Assembly: GCA_001949185.1 (NCBI GenBank)
Contig: BDGG01000001.1
Span: 7,638,149-7,702,148 of the forward strand
DNA: 64,000 nt
Direction of reading: 5' to 3'
Source of the DNA: Ramazzottius varieornatus
Lineage: Eukaryota > Tardigrada > Eutardigrada > Parachela > Ramazzottiidae
The notes beneath the pieces were generated by a model. It searched no databases. It was not told the DNA's origin and saw nothing but the letters and a program-made list of their open reading frames with translations. The position numbers and the translations under genes were made by a program. Shown here one piece after another: positions 57,419 through 64,000 of the stretch; the stretch's first letter is position 1; each line of letters begins with the position of its first letter.

Positions 57419-57889
57419 TTGAATTTTTCGAGGCAATTCTTCGCTTGTGAGTATGCATACAATATCTTCAGTAACGTGCCATTTGTCGTTGTGCTGCGCT
57501 GCAGAAGGTGGGGAGGTGAACAACTGGTCCTGTGTATCAGGAATTCACGGGGCTGCGAGGCAACGTCTCCGTGCATATATCGCAGCAAAGCGTCGAGAAG
57601 TTTGAAGCAAGGAATGTACATCAGAACTGCAACACCACCTGGCATGAGCGGAAAATGGCAACCTCTTGACGTTAGCATAAATAAGTCGTTCAAAGAGGCG
57701 TTCAAGGAAGAATGCAGACACTGGCGACGCAGTAATATCAGCTTCACCAACTCTAGAAACCTAGGAAAGCCTGGTAAGGAGTTCGTGAGTTTTGTTTCCA
57801 TCGCGTGGGACAAGATCAAGCCGGATGGTATTGTGAACTCTTTTTACGCAGCCCAGATTCTTCGCAAGGACAATAATTTCGAAACGTGA
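57419..57889 (+). pseudogene. pogo-like transposase C-terminal fragment
   Basis: GKWQPLDVSINKSFKEAFKE and FVSIAWDKIKPDGIVNSFYA align block by block with the DDE C-terminus of the transposase at 53303-54739 (TYQPLDVGVKFPFKSYLK and FVSGTWEKVKVTTVENSFVG). The first two catalytic Asp regions are missing. The upstream part of the open frame shows no transposase motif. Confidence 0.75.
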
Positions 57890-58022
57890 CTGTTGGAGAG
57901 ACTGTCGAACAAGATGATAATGTCTTGGACTGTAGTTTCTTCAACGAAGATCCTTTCTTAGCCCCTCCTGACGAAAGGCAGCAAATAGAATTGAATGAAG
58001 AACTTTAGATACACTTGCTTTG

Positions 58023-58071
58023 TGAAGTGGCGCACGGTTCCATTCAATATCCCCGCGAACGTGTAGCACTT
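58023..58071. repeat. Hairpin repeat inside the 56877-58490 element
   Basis: AAGTGGCGCACGGTTCC at the left and CGAACGTGTAGCACTT at the right. Confidence 0.75.
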
Positions 58072-58756
58072 GGATAGAACGATCCGGTCGAGTTATCCGA
58101 GCTTTCAGTTGTTGTACAATCGGTATGAATGACGTCAAGCTACGCTGTACAGAAATGTTTATAGAGTGTGTGTAACCAGCAACCAGCTGGTTTTACGTAC
58201 GTAGGCCGTAAATACTATCCATGACCCTGGGTAAAAATGCGCGGGCAGGGAATTTCTATCGTAGAGTTGAATGAGCTGATGAATCCCACAGCGAGGGCAT
58301 GTGTTACCACACCAGATTTCGAAAAAGTAGAAATTCCACTGTAGAAAATCCGAAAAGCGGAATTCCAGTCTGAGGCTTATATTCCGATTCGGAATTCCAC
58401 CCTTCCAAATCGGGGCGAGACGAAACGGAGCGGAATTCCTATTTCCAGGCGAAATTAGGAATGGAAAGAAAAACGGAATGCCCATCCTTAGTATCGGGAC
58501 GGGAAAGATGGCATCATGGGGCAGTCATGATCGTCCAGTGGGACACTGGCGACAGGGCCCAGTCACCAGTAGCGGAAAACTGTGCGTCTCTTGAGCGAAA
58601 GGCACGGTGTGCGGTCCGATCCGCGTGACCAGCAGTAAAGCCGCAACGCGACTATCATAACCACAAGTGCGCTAACAGTCCAAATTATTTCCTGGTCAGG
58701 AGACATTGTTAGACTGTCTTACAATACTGAGAAGGCCTATGTCTATGGTGCGCATA

Positions 58757-58890
58757 TTAATGATGAGCCTTACATTTTGCATTAAAATTACACTTTTACA
58801 CGACATTACAACGACATTACAACCGCCGGGAAGTTGTAATGTAAATGCAAAATGTAATTACACGTTTACAGCTATACTCTTCATTAATGT
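58757..58890. mobile_element. Short AT-rich MITE related to 52321-52765
   Basis: ATTAATGATGAG at the left mirrors CTCTTCATTAAT at the right. The interior shares GTTGTAATGTAAATGCAAAA and AATTACAC words with the 445-bp element. Confidence 0.65.
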
Positions 58891-59924
58891 GACACCACAG
58901 GAACTATCACGAACCGAACTCATGTGGGGTAACTGAGAGCGAGTACTGGGCCGAGCTGGGCAGAATAGTCTGCCACACTCATTTCGCGTCGTACCCCCTC
59001 TTTATTTTGCACGACCACAAAGGTCAAGTTTGACACCACACAGGTCAGCGTAAGGCCACACAGTTCCCGTTCAAGCCACACGGAAAAGAACTCAACGACA
59101 GGGAACCAAACTCAATCCGAGAACCGTTAATTCATCGTTAAATTTTCTATGACTAAGAGCACTAATCACAATTACATAAATAATTGCAGCACCGAGTAGA
59201 GATAATTTAACCGTTTAACTTTGCTAAGCCGACAACTCATCAACAAAAGCGAGAGGGCTGGTGGGAAGAACAGACCAAAATAGCGTAAAACCCATCTTCC
59301 GCTCAACACGCACACAGCAATGAGACGTTCTTCCTTTCTCTCCACCATACTTGTTTGTACCCATGTACCCAACCGTGCTTGAGACTGCTTGACCACTGTA
59401 TCCTTTTCTCGCTTCCTCTCAAAGTCCGCCAGTTACGTCAGCCAAAGAACTACACGAAACGCTGATTACGAGAAGCTGTAACTGTACACCTCACGGCGTA
59501 AATCTATATGTTACAAGCCGAAAATCTGTGGTGTGTTTGAGAGTTTTGCCGCGAAAAATCTAAACCCGGCTGATTTACGTGGGACAATTGCGAAAAACTT
59601 CGAATATCGCCATTCTTTAAGCTTATGTCTATTGCAACCCGTATTTTTATCTATTTCTGGAAAACGATTGCACAGAACTATGTTTTGTGCAAACGCAGTA
59701 ATTGTTGGTCTGACATTTTACTCGCTCCATATCACTTTTATACGTTATAAACTACTCGGTTTGTAAAATGTAGACTGGTGTAAAATGTAATTAAAACTAC
59801 AATTACACCATTTTACATGAAACTCAAAATAATTACAGCCATGCACAAAATGTAAGTCAATTTGCGAAAGCATAAAGGGGACCGGTAGTACCGGACCCCA
59901 AAATAATAAAACAGTTCAAATCAG
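58891..59924. other. No gene recognised
   Basis: This contains AT-rich remnants of the GTAATG MITE family near 59765-59860. No coding feature is supported. Confidence 0.4.
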
Positions 59925-60720
59925 CTAAAAATCTCGGTTATTGACATCGACAATAGGATAGATCTCCTCCAAACCTTTATGACTAGAAAAGGTTCCGAAA
60001 ACAGAGGCAGCATTACCACGTTGAATATCTATACTAAGCTTTTGCTTCACAAAAGAGAGAGGTCTTGTTTCGGCGGCGGCTTCTGCTATTCTTTTGCCTA
60101 TCTGCTGGATAAGGCTGGATGCTTCGTTCCCGCAAGGACCGAAAGTTTCGAACGCTACTGGACAGAACAGGTAGCGACCATCCAGCTCGCGGTACTTGTG
60201 TCTCTTGAGCTCTTCCGCCTTGTTGGCGGCATAACCGAGCTGCCCCGCTGATCGTCGCAGGTACGTTTCTGCAAGAGTGTCAACACAGGTTACATCCCAG
60301 ACAAGAGCCTTACCTTGTTGCCACGGAATGAGCGTCAGTCCGTCAGGTCGTTTCTGGTCGTCCCTGAGGATCCCGTTGGGCTCTAGAACGTTCGGGACTT
60401 TACAACTGATGAGGGCACGGTGGAGGGAGTCATTCAGAGCGGAATGTCTAGAATGACGTCCGGTACTCAACTGACAATACAATCCGTGGCGCCCCAGCTC
60501 GTCGACAAGTTAATTGCAACGACAAACATGGGGCTCACAGAGCCTAGCCCCAAGACGCAAACCAACTGAGATGCGAAACGAGTTGTCGTCCAGCAAATTA
60601 CCTAAAACAGAAATGGGTAACGCATTAAGCCATGCTCCTGAGTCCTTGGCTGATACGGCAACTAGTCTGGCTCTTTCTGCTTGGGAACTAGCATCCAGAA
60701 AGTTTTGGTAGTGCTGGTCA
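59925..60720 (-). pseudogene. Non-LTR retrotransposon 3' fragment with restriction-like endonuclease domain
   Basis: The minus strand reads WLNALPISVLGNLLDDNSFR, ISVGLRLGARLCEP, a Cys/His cluster (CEPHVCRC, then HGLYC, then GRHSRH), and finally KRPDGLTLIPWQQGKALVWD, KYRELDGRYLFCPVAFETFG and a stop at 59925. RPD followed 15 residues later by Asp, next to a zinc-knuckle-like cluster, resembles the restriction-like endonuclease tail of R2-type LINEs. A stop codon (TAA) after CRCN near 60512 and the lack of any reverse transcriptase upstream show it is a dead fragment. The family assignment is from memory of motif patterns. Confidence 0.55.
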
Positions 60721-60744
60721 ACTATCGGGATGTCCCACGCCTTC

Positions 60745-60800
60745 TGCGCTGATTACAATTTACAATTTACATTCTGCGTGTAATGCTCATCACTACCGCA
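60745..60800. repeat. Terminal fragment of the GTAATG MITE family
   Basis: TTACAATTTACAATTTACAT and GTAATGCTCATCACTA match the right end of 52321-52765. Confidence 0.6.
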
Positions 60801-61573
60801 TATACACAACATTTTATAGCTCCTTGTTTTTCTTGATTGTTGTCGCTTTGCATTAATCATTCAGGACCTTCAGGTTCATCCGCTGTTTGGTCAGCAGCTT
60901 CTTTGACTGTTGTGGTTTATGTTTACGCAGTTCTCTTATGTTCATTCTAAATTTTGATTACTAGAAAACGGATTGGAGTCGCTATGATCGCCGCTTTGTG
61001 TATTTATCAAAAGTATAACTTGTAGCTTCTTTGTGGCATCTGGAGAACGCCATGCTATCAGTCTCGTCGGATATTAATACTTACTGCCGTCACTGTGGAA
61101 TGGCATTAGAATTCATCTGCCACAGCGGTGAAAAGGTGCGTTACGGTCGTATGGCCTGAAGAATACACGACGAGTCACTCGAAGAGCCGCAGGCCAAACA
61201 GCGGACATTAGACGGGGATCTTCTACAGAGTGGCCACCTGGTGACTTTATGCTTGCTTAAGTGGCAAAGACTAGCTTCTTGGCGGAAGTAAAGTCGTCAT
61301 TTGCCTTGAAGAGCCACGCGCGCAGAATATTCGGAATAATTACGGGGATTTTGTCGGATGTCTTCATCCTATCAATCGACTAGCGAACCTGTTTATATTT
61401 ACCCACTCCGAACGAGGAACATAATTTACCTCGCTTCTTTAGAGCTTGTATTCTCTGTAAGTTTATGCCGCTGTGTTTCTTGCCTTGCATTGTTCATCAC
61501 ATAACAGTTTGATAGAATATTGTGTGCGAATGCCGGCAGGGAGAAATCCATTGTGATCAATGGAAAAACTCCG

Positions 61574-63996
61574 ATGGATCTTAGGACATGGACAAGGATC
61601 TGTTTTAAAGTTTTCATCAACATTCTACCGATTTTGTCGTTGGCGGCATGCGGCCCATTGGGTCCTCTAGGTCCGTACGGCAAATGTCCGGACAGTAACG
61701 CATCGGAGCGTTTGAACGAGCGCTGCCGACTGCGCCGCTTCATCCATCCACGCGACAACAACACCCTCCTGCAGTGTGCTTCGGCTACTTCATACGACTT
61801 ACACGACGCACTTGCACAATACGCCGCCCGCAAGTGCCACTTTGTGCTCTTCTTGGATATCATCTCCATCTATGGTAACGACACGCTAGATTTAGCCGAA
61901 GACGCTTTCGAGGCGATTCCGAGCATCACGACCCATTTGCAGTTGTGGGGTCTCACCTGGATCGTTCCCAAGAACTGGAACGAACTGACGCCTTTCGTGC
62001 TGACCAATACCATAACGCAGCTGCATTTGGTCAACATGCGCTTCATCCCGCCGGATAACCTCCTACCTTTTGATCTCTTCAAAGGCCTTGACAAGGTTAG
62101 ATGGAATTTTGACTTCTTCCGGCAGGCTTTTCGCCCCACAGTATCTACAAACCGGTTAAGTACACCGGTGACTGACCGGCGTTTGTTGACGGCGTCCGAA
62201 GTTAATTACTGTAAATATTCGCTGCGTCCGCGCAGTACGTACACGTACGTGACGATGCACCCCTGTAGGGGGTTGTGTAATTCGTGAAAGTGGACCAGGG
62301 CTGCACTTCACTTGTACGATGACGTACTGCGCGGACGCAGCGCAGTACGTCATCTTACAGTACCTGACAATGACAAATCGTAAAAACAATAAGCATCGAC
62401 GTCCATTGCCGTAAAGCTCACGTCAAGTACTGCCTCATCAGTAATCGATCAAGATGCTTTGACCTACGATATAGTCAATAAAAATATCACAGACGCTAGA
62501 CGGTGGGTCGCTATAGGTTCTTGACATCAACTAGCCGACCTGAAAAAGACAGTTGCTGTTATCCTTTCTGAAAAGCAGGCGTGAAAAACCAAGGGTACAT
62601 TCAGTTTGTCCGTTCCTTTCTATCAAGTTTTACGGTCACGCGCACCTCAAAGTTTTTGGGTGGTATTTTTAGGTCGAGCGTCTGGCAATCTTTCATACCG
62701 AACTTCCCCTCATCGAAGAAGGCTTCTTCGACGTCTTTCCCAGATTAAGCTGTCTAAAGCTTTACAATATCTCCATCCCCTGCATGTGTCCAATGAAGTG
62801 GTTTCACGACTGGCTCCTCAGCAATCAGTTCACCATGATCTTCAACGGCGACATGGACTGTGGGCTGTACAGCACCAACTGTTACGGCAACGGCCTGGAC
62901 GGCGTTTTCATCTTCAGTCCCGACGTCGACAGCACGCTGGCGGCTTGCGCATCCACACCTAAAATCAGTGCGAAAATGGGGGACTTTACGCTTCCAAGTA
63001 GCCTGACGGCAAGCGGCACCGGCCTTGACGACAGTTTCAAAGTTGGAGACGAAGAAAGAGCCGACAAGGTAAGCACAAGACTTTTGGGCGGCTGGCAAAT
63101 AGCTAAAAAACTTTTCCCAAACCTGCATACATATGATCCATTTGAGTAAATGGTCGGTCGTATGCTGGTGCATAATACCAGGCACGTACGCGTCAGTGCA
63201 CGAGTTAACGACAAACAAAAAGTCTCGCCCACCTGCATACACTTTGACTGCTATCTACCACACGCAGATTGGTGTGTATGTCTGGGAAAATCCTTGATCA
63301 TTGCCAATTCAGCAACTGATTTGTTCCGATATTCGATGGTGACTGCTCAACAGATGATGTACCAAGCGGAACGAAGATCCGACGTCCAGCAACTGGATCC
63401 AATCACCCTCGAGTGCAAACCAGAAGGCTTCCGCATCCTCATCCCGCTTCGGACCTCGCCCATCCGACGAGCCGAGTTCTGGAACCACGGACATGTACCG
63501 GCATGTTCAAGTGACAAGAACGAGGAAACAAGCGAACGGATGTTAGTACTCACCAGTAATTACTCATCCTGTGGGACCTTGCTAATGGAGGACGAGGAGA
63601 GTCTGATCTTCCAAAACGTTGTGGTTGTTCAGCACCCGGAAGCAGCGAACAACAGCAACGATCTCATCGAACGCGTGGAGTTCTCCATGATCCCTGTTGT
63701 CTGCAACTTCATGAGAGCGGACCAGTTCTCCTTCCTGCAAAGTACCGACTTACAACCGGCTTCAGTTAGGAGAATGAAGGATCCACTCAGCGGAAACAGC
63801 ACGGCCAAAGTCCGGTAAAGGAAACTTGTGATTAGCCCAGGCGAACTCGCGCACTTACCCGTAAAACCTAGAGTGAACCAAACATGACACTGGAGTTAGC
63901 AGCACGAGTTGATCTGGGCGGTTCAGCTTACGAGATGAAGCGTATTATTTAGGGCAACGTTTCGTTTCTTGCAGGATTGAAATCGTGAACGCCGTT
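61574..63996 (+). CDS. Secreted LRR plus ZP-domain protein (partial; 3' end beyond window)
   Basis: I chose the ATG at 61574 (MDLRTWTRICFKVFINILPI), which begins a signal-peptide-like hydrophobic stretch ending near LSLAACG. Exon 1 runs to a GTTAG donor at about 62096. Exon 2 (62672-63069) begins VERLAIFHTELPL. Hydrophobic repeats such as THLQLWGL, TQLHLVNM and SCLKLYNI look like leucine-rich repeats, capped by Cys residues in CMCPMKWFHDWL. A later exon, probably from 63354 (MMYQAERRSDV) to about 63816, carries ECKPEGFRILIPL, SSCGTLLMEDEESLIFQNVV and MIPVVCNF, matching the Cys spacing of a ZP-N domain. Another exon starts near 63973 and runs off the edge. ZP domains polymerise in extracellular matrices or cuticle; a matrix or cuticle role is inference. 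The splice model for exon 3 is uncertain. Confidence 0.65.
62209..62360. mobile_element. 152-bp MITE with TA duplication and perfect inner hairpin (intron)
   Basis: The ends CTGTAAATATTC and TCTTACAG are inverted and flanked by TA (62207-62208 and 62361-62362). Inside, the 20-bp arms 62221-62240 and 62322-62341 (GCTGCGTCCGCGCAGTACGT) are exact complements. It lies in the first intron of the LRR-ZP gene. Confidence 0.85.
63119..63242. repeat. GTATGCAGGTG-type hairpins (LRR-ZP intron)
   Basis: CCTGCATACATATG, CGTATGCTGGTGCAT and CACCTGCATACACTTTG alternate in orientation. Confidence 0.6.
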
Positions 63997-64000
63997 GCTT

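Larger units (their letters stand above)
56877..58490. mobile_element. Long DNA element with 8-bp duplication and pogo-like insert (1614 bp)
   Basis: TAAGGATGGGCATTCCG at the left is exactly inverted at the right end. GTATCGGG flanks both ends (56869-56876 and 58491-58498), a perfect 8-bp duplication as in hAT. Inside are many GGAATTCC words and a second, inner pair of inverted arms. The best part is GTAAAACCAGCTGATTGCTG near 57287 against its partner near 58198, extending outward to about 57210 and 58265. Confidence 0.85.

Noticed and set aside
63150-63353. Open frame upstream of the ZP exon (from 63150)
   Set aside because: It includes a GTATGCAGGTG-type hairpin and lacks an in-phase acceptor. 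I prefer the acceptor at 63351-63353.

Overview
The window is nuclear DNA from a small-genome invertebrate animal. Genes are dense, with short GT-AG introns (many of 55-300 bp), conserved metazoan orthologues on both strands, and many DNA transposons. A tardigrade or a related ecdysozoan is my guess from the overall style, but the sequence does not prove it.

Layout from left to right. Positions 1-4207 hold the 5' part of the splicing factor gene SF3B2 (minus strand, running off the left edge). A hAT-type non-autonomous element lies at 4348-4992. Positions 5624-31170 hold the most unusual part: six tandem copies (A-F) of one multi-exon gene family that I cannot name. Copies C, D and F splice to uninterrupted proteins of 1027, 947 and 940 aa. 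Copies A, B and E carry frameshifts, stop codons or truncation. Each intact protein has an N-terminal domain (two copies in A-C, one in D-F), a charged linker with nuclear-localisation-like or AT-hook motifs, and four diverged copies of a module that resembles the BEN DNA-binding domain. The module boundaries fall at phase-1 introns. Next come YEATS4/GAS41 (minus), a hAT-like MITE, GRWD1 (plus), FAM185A (minus), a second hAT copy abutting a 399-bp assembly gap, a small secreted LysM protein (minus), a Na+/K+-ATPase alpha-like gene (41128-49452, minus) with a roughly 600-residue N-terminal extension and a Cys at a key cation-binding position, and KDM8/JMJD5 (minus).

From about 52.3 to 60.8 kb the sequence is a transposon graveyard: MITEs, a decayed pogo/Tigger element with terminal repeats that appears to sit in a second pogo-like element, a long element with an 8-bp target-site duplication enclosing a third pogo-like transposase fragment, and a non-LTR retrotransposon tail. 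The right edge (61574 to the end) holds the 5' part of a secreted LRR-plus-ZP-domain gene.

A hairpin repeat recurs roughly forty times in introns and intergenic DNA. Its stem combines an outer arm AAGTGGCGCACG with an inner arm TTTCAG, and it has a short CCAATAACA-like loop. It is densest in the introns of the paralogue array. I saw no tRNA, rRNA or CRISPR array.
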